From positions 376,864-440,863 of the forward strand of contig JACTAT010000120.1 in NCBI GenBank assembly GCA_014526335.1: a DNA stretch of 64,000 nucleotides, read 5' to 3'. Both the position numbers and the translations under genes were made by a program. The notes under the pieces are model-generated. The model worked only from the letters and a program-made list of their open reading frames with translations. It did no database searches and was not told the origin of the DNA. Each line of letters opens with the position of its first letter. Position 1 is the first letter of the stretch. This stretch comes from Chrysaora quinquecirrha. Its lineage: Eukaryota; Cnidaria; Scyphozoa; Semaeostomeae; Pelagiidae. Below are positions 47,867 to 58,521 of this stretch, one piece after another.

Positions 47867-48375
47867 TATTGCGATAGTTTCTTGCATAAACCTTTTCGAC
47901 AAACGGCTGCAATTATGGAAGTTTTTCACCATTTCAAGATACAAAGTTTTTATACCAATCTCGTATTAAGAAGCCAAAATAAAAATAAAATCTAGCTGCA
48001 AAGTTTAATTATCTTGGCGCTTGTGCCGAGCGTTCAGAGTTCACGATCTTTATAAGGGCTGTAGACCAGCCGGGGTAAAAGGCTTTGCCCACAGTCACTT
48101 TTCACGGTCAACACCCTAATAAAAACCGAACTTTGAAGGATCATAAAATCAAAAGCGCGATGTTAATTTTCACCTACACTTAGCTAGTTTTAGGTTCTCT
48201 TATACGATTTAGCTTAGCATCAAAAACTCGACTCTAAGTTATAAAAAAATTGATCTCTACGGTCATTCGTCAAAAAGGTCTAGTAAATATATTTGAACAT
48301 CCAGGTAAATTGGAAAGTAGATGAAAAAAATAAAGATCATGATGTTTGAAGAAGGAAAATTATCATCTAACTTAC

Positions 48376-48473
48376 CTTGAATTGTTCTGTAGCTATCTTA
48401 TCACCAGAATCACGAATCCAGAGTGAGCAGATTTTCCCTTTTTCATTCTCATATGAAATGCCAACAAAAGACG
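48376..48473 (-). CDS. orphan gene 2, exon 2
   Basis: Acceptor tttattag, donor GTAAGT. In phase it encodes ASFVGISYENEKGKICSLWI and RDSGDKIATEQFK, ending in phase 0. Confidence 0.55.
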
Positions 48474-48824
48474 CTAATAAATGAAATTCTTCTTTATAGT
48501 TTCAATTGTATCTGACTCAGTCGGCATCGGCATTTCTTTTTTTATGTCACCCGCTTTTCAGTATATCTACGTGTGAACTAATTCATAAATTTTCCAAAAA
48601 AAATTATTTATTGAGATTCGAAACTTGATTCTAAGCTTCCCCTTTGAGCGACAGGCGTCTTTTTTTTTCTGCATCTATCTATCTATGAACATTGGATTCT
48701 ACAATATTCCATGCAATCTAACCTCGATCTTATGATTTTGCAGCCCTCTAATACCAGGTTAACACGTATGTTATGCCAGCCGCTTTCGACTTTCCCAAAC
48801 GTAAGCATGCACTTAACTTTTTAC

Positions 48825-48881
48825 CTGTGTCGCAATTATCGCTATTGAATTGAATTGCAGGACGCTGGAATTACGACTCAT
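48825..48881 (-). pseudogene. duplicated, frameshifted copy of orphan gene 2 exon 1
   Basis: 57 bp ending in a GT donor, about 80% identical to the 58-bp exon 1 at 51606-51663 but one base shorter, which breaks the phase to exon 2. It still starts with ATG AGT CGT. Probably a dead exon duplicate. Confidence 0.5.
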
Positions 48882-49365
48882 GAACTTGGTTCGTTTTAAT
48901 CCCGGGGCTCGCAAACAAACTGAAGTTTGACAGTTCAGAATAGATAACGAATTTGACTGAATAATGCATAAGACAATACCGGGGGGTACCACATTGTTCA
49001 AATGACTAGACGTGCCGCCCAGTTTTCCCAAACCCACCCATATCTACCGATAAATTCTGTTCCTCGTGGTACCCATTTATAGAAAAAACAACGAAATTTT
49101 ACACCCATTTGTACCAATATCTCAAATGTTTGAGCCCAATTTAAGGCCTGAGGCAGCTCTAAATGCGGCGAAAAGACATTTACCCTGAAAACTAAAACGC
49201 ACTTTTTATCAGGCTTTTCAAAGCAATGCATGTCTGAAATTTTTTATATTTTACTACCCATGTCTAGAGATTCTTTACAAAAATCAACCCATATGTAGCG
49301 AAACTTAGAACTTGGGACAAGGCAATGTACGCACACTTTTGTTGAGGATTGCAGGCCAGGCCAGG

Positions 49366-50034
49366 TCAAAAACGCGGACATCGCGGAAACCGCGGAAAAT
49401 ATCTTAATCCTTTAAAATGTTGTTTAAAGCATCCAAATAGTCGAAATTAGTCTTCTTTTCAAAACTTCTACATCTTTTTCTTGCAAACAAACCATTATTT
49501 TGTGAATATATCAAATGATATATTCACATAAATATATAGTAAAATATATCAATTAGTCAATTGATGTGCAGTAAAATGATATCCCAAAATGTCCGCGGTT
49601 TCCGCGTTTTTGATTTTGCAATAGTCAATAGTCAAAAACGCGGAAACCGCGGACAAAGAGCGCACACTACTACGCATTTGAAATCTTGGTCGGAAATCTC
49701 ATGTAATAGAAATTTATGCATCTTTACTTTATAACTTTCTAATGTTGATGGACTTTCTGCAATTTCTTCCCTTGTATTCGTCCTCAAAAAATTTGGGAAC
49801 ATTCTTAGGCCCTTCACTTTTGAATCTCAAGTTTACTTGCAAAAGTAAATAAAAAAGATTCAAAGAAATTCAGTGCAATGGGAGGTTTTTGCATTTAATC
49901 GAGGCGATAACTTAAAACGCATGCTTTGAGCTTGTTTCAATACGTATTCTAGATGATATTCCAAAATGTCCGCGGTTTCCGCGTTTTTGATTTTGCAATA
50001 GTCAATAGTCAAAACGCGGAAACCGCGGACAAAG
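49366..50034. repeat. two CG-rich hairpins (copies A and B)
   Basis: Copy A at 49591-49654 and copy B at 49978-50030 each read GTCCGCGGTTTCCGCGTTTT, a spacer TTGCAATAGTCAATAGTC, then the inverse arm. An incomplete half (CGCGGAAACCGCGG-like) lies at 49370-49410. Copy B is preceded by a 47-bp flank (49931-49977) that returns beside copy C at the window end. Confidence 0.85.
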
Positions 50035-51605
50035 GTTTTCTGACTTTGATCATGTAAGAGATCGCCGTCCCTCAGGGGACCTTTGAGAGCCTTAATGGTC
50101 TGGGCCAAGGTGTTTTAAATAGCTCCCAAAGACATTATTATATCTTCCGTACATCTCTATCACCACATGTTTCCTTTTGTCCTGTAAGAAAAGAAGCTAT
50201 CTTAATCGTACTCCTGAGAATACATACTGAATTTATCATTTTCATTTTCACCTGCACTTGCTACATGAATGTTCATTTGCATGAAAGTTTCGCATACTCG
50301 TGGTATACTATCGATTCATCTTAAAGAAGACAAGTTATTTCATATAGTCCATATAGAAAGTGATCGTTATCGAAGAAGGTTTATTGTTGCATAAAAGAGA
50401 AGAAATTTCTATTCAGAAACAGATTGTCGTAGAATTCAAATTCATGGTTCAGTCTTTATCGTCTGACGCCGGCAGGGTTGCTATAAGTAAGTATATTACC
50501 TATTAAATATTACCTATTACCGAGTTACCTATTTCACGGGGCGAAGAATTATTGTCTGTGGCAGCGTGGCAGAAAATCGGTATTGAAACTCAACCGGCAA
50601 ATAATTTTCTCTTTAAAGTTGAGTACATCAAACATTTTAGGTCAAATCAACGCTGTTTCAGTCAACTCGCCACACCTTGATAGTATCACTGGCCGAAAAG
50701 TATACGAGATTTCTCGGATTTCTCAAATCCCTCCAGTTTTACTAGGGATTTCTGGCTTTCTGTCAGAATTTTCAGGGATGTCAAGGGATTTCGGACTAGA
50801 TTCTTCTGCTTCAATTTTTGGATTCCTGTTCATAAACAGACTTGTCATGGGCAATTTACCATTTTCAAAAAAATTGCTGTTTGTTGCCGGATTAACCTAT
50901 TTTTAGTTGTAAAAGTAGAGACATGAAGTGCGTGAGTAGACTCATTACACGATTCCCAGTTATTGCAGCTACCATCTTTAGTTGTTGTTGTTGTCACTAA
51001 GCTTCTCTGGCTTTTGCATTCAAAAAAGCGGCCACTCTCCACCAAAAAATTGGCGTAGCCAATCGGATTGCAGCACTTGATTTGCTGCATTTTCACTGGA
51101 TTATTAATGTCCCCTCACTTTTATTGCGATTCGATTTTTCGTCAGATCGAACGATAGAATAAAATCTAACCAATCAATGTGCAGCAAAACAAAATGGTGA
51201 ATACTATTTCGATAATAAACATTCGAATTTGGAGGAGGAGTTTGATCTAAAACTGGCCGCTTTTGAACATTGTAAGGATAGGAGTCTCAGTTTAGCTAAT
51301 TGCTGTTGATGTTGATCTACAATCTTGGACATAAATTACGGAGTTCTGATGGATCTCAAGCCCCCCCTCTTCCCCTTAGATCAATGTTGTTATCGACTTT
51401 GAATTTGCGGCTTAATGGAAGCAGAGGCATTCTCCCTGAAATATTACAATACAACAACATTGATTGGTGGGGGAGGGGGCAAAGTGAAATGTTAACATCA
51501 ATCACAAACAGTCCGGATATATTATGTACAAGGTTGTAGATTTTATGAGCGGAACTGTGACTCGTGTAATAGGCCTAGTGCGCGAGCATAACGTAGACTT
51601 ATTAC

Positions 51606-51663
51606 CTGAGTCGTAGTTATCGCTATTGAAATGAATCGCCTGGACGCTCAAACTACGACTCAT
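51606..51663 (-). CDS. orphan gene 2, exon 1 (start)
   Basis: ATG at 51663, donor GTAATA at 51605. Encodes MSRSLSVQAIHFNSDNYDS plus one base, completed by exon 2 to an Ala codon. The existence of a duplicated copy at 48825 supports that this is a real exon. Confidence 0.5.
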
Positions 51664-51874
51664 AATCGAACGGTTATCTTTCTGGACTTACTTTTTCTGC
51701 CTCGTTCTCAAATTATCATGGTGACAATGATGTCAATGGTAAGTGGTTGTAATGGCCTAAATTTACCGGGTCTACAACGCCGTGAATACCTTCACTAACG
51801 TTGAATAAAATTGATGTTGTTGTTGTTCGCTTTAGTCTGAGTGGATTAATGAATGTCGGTGTCCTTCTTATAGA

Positions 51875-52749
51875 ATGTTCCAGTTACCGACACTACCAAG
51901 AGAAAGCAGGAAAGTTCAACGGTTAAATGCCCGTTACAAAGGAATTCCGTGCTTCGACTACGACGAGGTAAAATTGCAACGTCTTATTGGAGCTGGTGGC
52001 TACGGAGAAGTCCATTTTGGACTTCATAAAGGAAGGGAAGTTGTCGTTAAAGTTTTACAATATGCAGAAGAAAAAGACATTTTGAAAGAGGCGCGATTTT
52101 TGTTTCACTTGAAGCATAAAAATCTGGTGGAGTTCGACTCGATGTGTCTGCAAGAGAGGGCTTTGATGCTTGGTTACGAGCAATTCGATTTCAGCATGTT
52201 TGGAAAGAACAAATCGGTTTCTTCCCTCGATGGTCTTTTAAGAGAGTTAGACAAGACCGACTGCGTCAACTTTGAGCATTTAGTTCCGTGCATTGCAAGA
52301 CAGGTAATAGATGGTCTGATCTATCTTCATGGTAACGGTGTAGCCCATAGAGATTTAAAGCCAGGGAACGTTCTTGTCAGTAACAAGCATTTCAAACGTT
52401 TTACAGCAGAAGGGCAGATAAGATTGTGGAGGGAAAATCCATGCAACGTTCGATTGACAGACTTCGGTGAAAGCTGGGGAAATATCAGCCAAACGTCGCA
52501 AATAATCAGGACACATACAAACAACATCTTCAAAGGTACACCAGCATTCATGGCCCCGGAGGTCATAGATCCAAATAAACGACCGGCAGTTTTGAATGAA
52601 GAACAGTTAAAACAGTCTGACATTTGGAGCTTGGGCATGTTGCTATTTTGTCTAGTAAACCCGGATTGTCAAGTGCCATACTTGAAAGAAGCATCACAAA
52701 CGAATAAGAAAAACTGGAATGATTACTTGGTTGGCAAGATTAGCAGCGG
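51875..52749 (+). pseudogene. kinase-MULE composite gene, part 1: Ser/Thr kinase domain
   Basis: Begins MFQLPTLPRESRKV just inside an acceptor-like cttcttatag. All kinase hallmarks are intact: Gly loop GAGGYGEV (residues 39-46), Lys59 in VVVK, HRDLKPGN (159-165), DFG (196-198), APE (227-229) and DIWSLGM (249-255). The frame runs into the left LTR of a BEL element at 52750 and continues in frame at 58893 (after the LTR element and the target duplication), where the C-lobe ends with the expected ERPSLETV. The domain would phosphorylate Ser/Thr targets; partner unknown. The sequence is a broken copy as it stands: LTR element, frameshift near 59580, MITE at 60404 and stop at 61990. Confidence 0.85.
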
Positions 52750-53116
52750 TGTCGAGAACAATTGTTTTTTGTTTAATTCGCTTTTGTTTAATTCACGCTT
52801 GAATGGACACAGACGAGGGCGTGTGAGAGGGAAGTGTGTGATTTTGAGATTCTGGGAGCGTTTTAAAAATTCGGATCATTTTCAATCCAGGAATTCTACC
52901 TACCGTGAGATCGAAAGGGATAAATAATCGTCGTGTTCATTGAAGTATAGTTTATTCTACCGTATTATTGCTGCTTTTTAATCGTTTGCTGTTTATATTG
53001 TTCTGTTTGTTTTCTACCAAGTTTTTTCTTCGTGTCGCTCCTAAATAAAGGCCTAAGTTGAGTATTATCAGAATCATTTGCGAGTATTTGTGGGAAGCAA
53101 GTTCAAATTCACCACA
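52750..53116 (+). repeat. left LTR of the BEL element
   Basis: Starts TGTCGAGAAC and ends CACCACA (TG...CA). AATAAA lies near 53043. Confidence 0.95.
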
Positions 53117-53120
53117 AAAG

Positions 53121-53138
53121 TGGCACCCCAGATGGGAG
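53121..53138 (+). promoter_or_regulatory. primer binding site of the BEL element
   Basis: TGGCACCCCAGATGGGAG, four bases after the left LTR, starts with TGG as a tRNA-primed site should. The priming tRNA was not identified. Confidence 0.6.
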
Positions 53139-53201
53139 AATTCATGTGATATAAACTTTGTGTGATATACTGGATATAAACTTAGTAATTCGTATCTAAA
53201 A

Positions 53202-54356
53202 ATGGCAACAACAAGAGGAAAAACGAAGGAAGCAGAAAAGGTTTTTCAGACAGAAACAGCGGGGGCCGATGAAAACGACAACAAAGCAGAATTAACAGCC
53301 AAGGAAAAACTAGTCAAAACAGCTTTAAAGAAATTATCTTATTTTAACAAGACAACAAGGGACATAATGAGTGAAGAAAAAATTGACCAGATAGAGCGAC
53401 AACATGGTCTTTTGAAAATAAAAGTGAGTGAAGTTTATGATCTAATTCATGATATGCAAGAGTTGTTTATCGAAATGGAGGAGGATGATGACGTGATTGA
53501 TGGCTGGACAACAGAAACGAAAACAAGCCTACGGCCATTTGAAGCATCTGTGTATGAACTGGAATCACAGATTAAAGCCGAAGAAGTCAAAAAACTGGAA
53601 AAACAACGCAAAGAAAAACTTGAATATGAAACTGAATTGAGAAAGAGATTTCAACAGGATGAAATCAAAGCCGAGAATGAAAAACAAGCACGCAAGGAAA
53701 AGTTTGCACTAGAGCTAGAAGAAAAGAAGCTGAAAATGGCAGAGAAAACAAAAACTAAAACAAAATTACCTGATCTCCATATTACAAAATTCCAAGGAAC
53801 ACATTTGGATTGGGTCAGATTTTGGAGCCTTTTTGAGACACAAATAGATCAAACACCCTTGAGGGAAGAGTCAAAATTTTCTTATTTGAAAGAGCTAGTG
53901 GTGCCAAAAGTAAGATCTACTATTGAAAAGCTCCCTCCTGATGCTGAAGGTTACAAAAGAGCTAAAGATATGCTAAAAGAAAGATATGGGGACACCTCTG
54001 AAGTAGTTAATGCCCACATTCAGCAAATCATGGCATTACTTGTCATACATGGGTCTCCAAGGCAAAAAATTCATGATTTTTATGATCAGTTACTCTGTCA
54101 TGTACAAGCCCTTGATACACTTGGCCGACTAAAAGAAGTTACAGGGAATGTGAGAATGACCTTGGATAAGCTAGATGGCATCCGTCCTGATCTGACAAGA
54201 TTAGATCCAAAATGGAAAGAATGGAGTTTTCAGGACTTGGTAAAAGCTCTACATGAATGGATAGAGAGAAACCCATTGCAGTATGGTGATAAGCAAGAGA
54301 ACCATTTTCAAGAGAATTCAAATCTGAGAAAACATTTGCTACCAGAGAGCCTGTAG
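53202..54356 (+). CDS. BEL element gag-like region
   Basis: 384 codons; Lys/Glu-rich coiled coil over residues about 100-190, then a DUF1759-type region around LPDLHITKFQGTHLDWVRFW (about 190-210), as in BEL/Pao gag. Stops at 54356 before the zinc knuckles, which follow in another frame, so the copy is broken here. Confidence 0.85.
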   Translation: MATTRGKTKEAEKVFQTETAGADENDNKAELTAKEKLVKTALKKLSYFNKTTRDIMSEEKIDQIERQHGLLKIKVSEVYDLIHDMQELFIEMEEDDDVIDGWTTETKTSLRPFEASVYELESQIKAEEVKKLEKQRKEKLEYETELRKRFQQDEIKAENEKQARKEKFALELEEKKLKMAEKTKTKTKLPDLHITKFQGTHLDWVRFWSLFETQIDQTPLREESKFSYLKELVVPKVRSTIEKLPPDAEGYKRAKDMLKERYGDTSEVVNAHIQQIMALLVIHGSPRQKIHDFYDQLLCHVQALDTLGRLKEVTGNVRMTLDKLDGIRPDLTRLDPKWKEWSFQDLVKALHEWIERNPLQYGDKQENHFQENSNLRKHLLPESL

Positions 54357-54361
54357 GAAGG

Positions 54362-54742
54362 CAAAGACAATGTTTCTACTGTGAAAAAAGTGATCATAAA
54401 GCAGTTGACTGTCCATCAGTATCAACAGTGGAGGAAAGAAGAAAAACACTAAGTACCAAGAAATTGTGTTTTAACTGTGGAGGAGATAAGCATCGTGCAA
54501 ATGATTGTAAAAGCAAATTCAGCTATCAAGTCTGCCAGAAACGACATCACACCTCGATATGCGATAAAAAACAAAGGGATCAGCTGCTGACGGCAACAAA
54601 TCAGAGAAAGGTTATACATCCAGTTGTTGTTGTTTCTGTTGAAGGTATCAAATGTAGAGCATTATTGGATACAGGCTCAAGCAGCTCCTATGTATCATCA
54701 ACCCTCATAGAGATGACAAAGAAACATCCAGTGCGCCATTAA
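54362..54742 (+). CDS. BEL element zinc knuckles and protease start
   Basis: CFYCEKSDHKAVDC and CFNCGGDKHRANDC are CCHC knuckles; further on LLDTGSSSSYVS is the aspartic-protease active site (DTGSS). Frame ends at a TAA (54740), with the same frame resuming at once. Confidence 0.85.
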   Translation, partial: QRQCFYCEKSDHKAVDCPSVSTVEERRKTLSTKKLCFNCGGDKHRANDCKSKFSYQVCQKRHHTSICDKKQRDQLLTATNQRKVIHPVVVVSVEGIKCRALLDTGSSSSYVSSTLIEMTKKHPVRH

Positions 54743-54751
54743 TATAAATCA

Positions 54752-56953
54752 ATGGAGATGATGCTGCAGAAAACAAGCAAGAAGATGGATGTGTATGAAG
54801 TCCAAATCAATGATATAAATGGGAAATTTGGCATCAAATCAGAAGTAAACAAAGTTGATCGAGATGTTCTTCTAACACTACCAAACTCACAGTATGCAGA
54901 AGTAATTCAAGAGAATTCACATCTCAAAGGTGTAGTGATGGATGATAAAGATTCAAAGGATAAGCTACCTGTTCACGTGATATTGGGTGCTAATGATTAT
55001 GCACTTATCAAGACACCAACACCAACAAGAGTGGGAGATATGGGACGACCCATCGCAGAGTATACCAAGTTTGGCTGGACTATCATGTCACCTGGCCAGG
55101 GAAGTTTGCAGACTACCTTGATGTTGGCAAGAACCTCCCAAGAAGACTACATGGATATGTGTAGCCTTGATGTATTGGGTCTAGAAGATCATCATGAAGG
55201 AGACCAAGAGACAGTGTTTGAAGAGTTTAAAGAGCAATTAGTGCAGCGATCAGATGGGAAATATGAGACATCCCTTCCATGGAAACATGGCCATGCTAAA
55301 CTACCATCAAACTTTAACCTGGCAAAGGGTAGATTTAATTCATTAATGAAGAGACTAGAGAATCAACCAGAGACGCTGGAAGCCTATCACGAAATCATTA
55401 CGAATCAGTTAGAAGAGGGAATTGTCGAGAAGGCACCTGAGAAACCTTCAGGGACAGAGCATTATATTCCACATAAAGGTGTAGTGAGAGAGAATGCGGA
55501 AACAACAAAACTCCGCATAGTCTATGACGCTTCTGCCAAAACAAGCAATAATTCACCCTCATTGAATGAATGCTTAGAGATTGGGCCACCACTTCAAAAG
55601 AACATTCTAGATATCCTGTTGAGAGCAAGGTTCAAGCCAGTGTACCTAGCTGGTGACATAAAACAGGCCTTCTTGCAGATAGTTATCAGAGAAGCAGAAC
55701 GTGATGCGTTGAGATTCTTCTGGGTAGACAACCTTCACGATAAAAGGACAGAAATCTACAGAGTGACAAGAGCCTTGTTTGGGCTAGGATGTAGTCCTTT
55801 TCTTTTGGGAGGCACACTCCAGCAACATTTTGAAAAGTTCAAGGAAAGGTACCCAGTTTGTACAGCAGAGCTGAGAAATGGGACATATGTTGACGATATA
55901 AATATTGGAGCCTGCACAATAAACGATACGGAGAAAATGAAACAAGAGACCGTTGAGATATTCAAAGATGGAGGGTTTTCATTACACAAATGGCACTCTA
56001 ATGTTCCAGAGCTGGAAGGAGATCTTACTAATTCTTCAGATCAGACATTTGCAAAAGAAAGTTTGGGGACAAGGCAGTCAGAAGTGAAGCTCTTAGGCCT
56101 TCTATGGGATAAGGCTGAAGACAGTTTATCTGTTACATTCCCGAAGACTGAAGAACTGCCAACAAAAAGGGTAGTGCTACGGACAATTGCAAGAATCTAT
56201 GATCCTTTGGGGATTGCTTCACCAGTTGTTTTAACGGCGAAGATCATATTCAGAGAGCTTTGTGATAGAAAGATTGCTTGGGATCAATCTCTTCCAAGTG
56301 ATCTGGAGAAAAGATGGCAAACATGGTTAAAGAATCTTCCGAGTGAGCTGAGAGTTCCCAGGTCCATCCCAGTCAAGAGGGAGGACATCACTGCCATCGA
56401 GTTACATGGGTTTTCAGATGCAAGCGGTCAAGGATGTTCAGCAGTCATATATGCGGTTGTAAAGCAAGGAGATGACACAAAACAGGGAATACTTGTTTCA
56501 AAATCACGATTAGCGAAAAGAGATCTCACAATTCCCAGACTAGAGCTTGTTAGCTGTCACATGGTAGCTAACTTACTAGCAAATACCACCAAAGCTCTTG
56601 TACAGTTCGAGATAGCTGGGAGGTATGCATGGACAGATTCTACTGTTTGCTTGCATTGGATTCAAGGTGGTGGAGCCTATAAGCAGTTTGTTACAAACCG
56701 GGCGAAAAAGATCACAGAGAAGAACTTAGAATGGAGACATGTGCCCACATTGGATAACCCTGCAGATATTGGGAGCAGAGGCTCTACCAATCTTCAGCAG
56801 AACGACAAGTGGATGATGGGTCCACAATGGCTAAGCTTACCAACTCAGTGGCCACCAGAGATAGTCCCTCAAAAGTCGGAAGAGTCAGAAACAGAAGCCA
56901 AGCTTGTGAAAGAAATCATGAGTGTTTCTGTCGATAGAAAGCAAATGGGATAG
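54752..56953 (+). CDS. BEL element reverse transcriptase and RNase H
   Basis: 733 codons. RT motifs: LRIVYDAS, LAGDIKQAFLQI, and the catalytic box TYVDDI (residues about 380). RNase H signature near HGFSDASGQG and AWTDS (about 555 and 625). Ends before integrase with a stop, and the next frame differs. Confidence 0.92.
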   Translation: MEMMLQKTSKKMDVYEVQINDINGKFGIKSEVNKVDRDVLLTLPNSQYAEVIQENSHLKGVVMDDKDSKDKLPVHVILGANDYALIKTPTPTRVGDMGRPIAEYTKFGWTIMSPGQGSLQTTLMLARTSQEDYMDMCSLDVLGLEDHHEGDQETVFEEFKEQLVQRSDGKYETSLPWKHGHAKLPSNFNLAKGRFNSLMKRLENQPETLEAYHEIITNQLEEGIVEKAPEKPSGTEHYIPHKGVVRENAETTKLRIVYDASAKTSNNSPSLNECLEIGPPLQKNILDILLRARFKPVYLAGDIKQAFLQIVIREAERDALRFFWVDNLHDKRTEIYRVTRALFGLGCSPFLLGGTLQQHFEKFKERYPVCTAELRNGTYVDDINIGACTINDTEKMKQETVEIFKDGGFSLHKWHSNVPELEGDLTNSSDQTFAKESLGTRQSEVKLLGLLWDKAEDSLSVTFPKTEELPTKRVVLRTIARIYDPLGIASPVVLTAKIIFRELCDRKIAWDQSLPSDLEKRWQTWLKNLPSELRVPRSIPVKREDITAIELHGFSDASGQGCSAVIYAVVKQGDDTKQGILVSKSRLAKRDLTIPRLELVSCHMVANLLANTTKALVQFEIAGRYAWTDSTVCLHWIQGGGAYKQFVTNRAKKITEKNLEWRHVPTLDNPADIGSRGSTNLQQNDKWMMGPQWLSLPTQWPPEIVPQKSEESETEAKLVKEIMSVSVDRKQMG

Positions 56954-56976
56954 ACGAGCAGATAGCGAAGAATCAG

Positions 56977-57471
56977 TTGTGGAAGACTGTCAGAATCTTA
57001 TCTTGGGTGAAACGTTTCATCAGTAATTGCAAGCAGAAAAATAAAGTAACAGGACCACTTGTTACCGATGAAACAGAAGAACAGATCAAGTTTCTAATAA
57101 GACGTGCGCAAAAGGATTCAGAGAGCACAGAAAGTTTCAAAATTGACTGTGGAAAACTTAATTTGCTAAGAGATGAAGATGGCATATTTAGATGCAAAGG
57201 AAGGATTCAGGGGGACTATCCAATCTACATGCCATTCAGAAACCCAATATCTGAGAGGTTAGTAGAATGGGCGCATTCTCGCACGCTGCATGGGGGAGTC
57301 TCATTGACAATGTCAAAAGTTAGAGAATGCTACTGGATACCAAAACTTCGAAGCATCGCAAAGAAAGTTAATGTCATGGATGTAAAAGGTTTCATGCTAC
57401 AGCAATGCCTGATCCACCTTCAGGAAATCTGCCAAAGGAAAGAACTGAAGGAAATATTCCCTTTGATGTAG
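56977..57471 (+). CDS. BEL element integrase N-terminal zinc domain
   Basis: Contains the HSRTLHGG (HxxxxH) half of the HHCC zinc-binding domain. The CHGC half lies in a different frame, so there is a shift near 57370. Ends in an out-of-frame tail. Confidence 0.75.
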   Translation: MWKTVRILSWVKRFISNCKQKNKVTGPLVTDETEEQIKFLIRRAQKDSESTESFKIDCGKLNLLRDEDGIFRCKGRIQGDYPIYMPFRNPISERLVEWAHSRTLHGGVSLTMSKVRECYWIPKLRSIAKKVNVMDVKGFMLQQCLIHLQEICQRKELKEIFPLM

Positions 57472-58478
57472 TTGGCATCGATTTCGCCGGACCAATTCAA
57501 TACAAGAGAGGGACAGGTAACCATAAAGCTTACATTATTCTCTATACTTGCAGTTTGACCCGCTGTTTGCATTTGGAAGTGTTACCTGATATGACCACAG
57601 AAGAATTCCTGGCCAGCTTCAAGAGAATCATAGCAGTGCGTGGGCGTCCCTCGAAGATCATTTCTGACAACGGCAAAACGTTCATTTCATCTGCGAAGTG
57701 GTTGAAGAGAGTCAGAAAATCAGAGAAAATACAAGGATACCTTGCAGAACAAGAAATGAAATGGCAGTTCAACTTAAGTAGAGCAAGCTGGTGGGGAGGA
57801 TGGTTTGAGCGCATGGTGAGCATCGTGAAGGCTGCTCTTTACAAGATCGTAGGTGCAGCAAAGCTCACCTTTAAAGAACTACAAGACGTTATCTTGGATA
57901 TTCAACTAGTTCTAAACAACAGGCCGCTGACATACTGCGAAGATGACGTCGAGCTTTCCACTTTGACACCAAACTTGCTCATCTTTGGGAAAGCTAACTA
58001 TTTACCGCTGGAGATTCCATCAGAGATCGACGACAAAGATTTGAGGAAGCGAGCAAAATACCTGGTAAAGTGCAAAGAAGCCTTATGGAAACGATGGCAA
58101 GGTGAATACCTGAGAGCGCTACGTGAGAGGCATAATTCTGGACATAAAGTGAAGCAAAGGAAGCTACAGATCGGCGACGTTGTAGTAATCAAAGGGGATG
58201 AGAAGAACCGTGGACAGTGGAAGATCGGTATAGTTGCGGAGTTGATTCCAGGAAGAGATGGAATAGTGAGAGCAGTCAAGTTACGAGCAGGACGGTCATA
58301 TCTAGAGAGACCGATACAATTTCTGTATCCGCTAGAGCTACATTGTGACAGAGCTGAGATGGATGGCGTCAAGATGAATCCTGAAGCTGAGGAGTTCAGA
58401 CCCAAAAGGAAAGCAGCTCTTGAAGCAGCAGCAAACTTTCAAGGGACATTTGAATATGAAGAAGACAACGTTATCTAA
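57405..58478 (+). CDS. BEL element integrase core
   Basis: 357 codons. DDE-type core: VGIDFAGPI (first Asp), IISDNGKTF (second Asp), ASWWGGWFERM (Glu). The end has a basic C-terminal domain with GDVVVIKGDE. Terminates 44 bp before the right LTR. Confidence 0.9.
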   Translation: MPDPPSGNLPKERTEGNIPFDVVGIDFAGPIQYKRGTGNHKAYIILYTCSLTRCLHLEVLPDMTTEEFLASFKRIIAVRGRPSKIISDNGKTFISSAKWLKRVRKSEKIQGYLAEQEMKWQFNLSRASWWGGWFERMVSIVKAALYKIVGAAKLTFKELQDVILDIQLVLNNRPLTYCEDDVELSTLTPNLLIFGKANYLPLEIPSEIDDKDLRKRAKYLVKCKEALWKRWQGEYLRALRERHNSGHKVKQRKLQIGDVVVIKGDEKNRGQWKIGIVAELIPGRDGIVRAVKLRAGRSYLERPIQFLYPLELHCDRAEMDGVKMNPEAEEFRPKRKAALEAAANFQGTFEYEEDNVI

Positions 58479-58511
58479 CTTTTTAAATATTTGACATCTT
58501 CGAAGTCAAAT

Positions 58512-58521
58512 AGGGGGAGAG
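58512..58521 (+). promoter_or_regulatory. polypurine tract of the BEL element
   Basis: AGGGGGAGAG directly before the right LTR, the place where plus-strand priming starts. Confidence 0.75.

Larger units (their letters stand above)
45420..48375. other. orphan gene 2 intron with repeats
   Basis: No other coding exon supported. Holds the MITE copy at 46346-46593, the duplicated segment and MITE at 47141-47866, and purine-rich GGGGGTCGGA text near 45805-45895. Confidence 0.4.

Noticed and set aside
49591..50034. Spaced CG-rich hairpins as a CRISPR-like array
   Set aside because: Only two to three copies, each itself palindromic, with unequal spacing and a eukaryotic setting; an inverted-repeat element fits better.
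50105..50185. Possible minus-strand exon after a ttacag acceptor (DKRKHVVIEMYGRYNNVF...)
   Set aside because: Its phase does not fit between exons 1 and 2 of orphan gene 2, and no donor was found before the stop.
51664..51874. Possible left inverted repeat of a MULE element
   Set aside because: Compared by eye with the sequence after 63015; no convincing inverted match.
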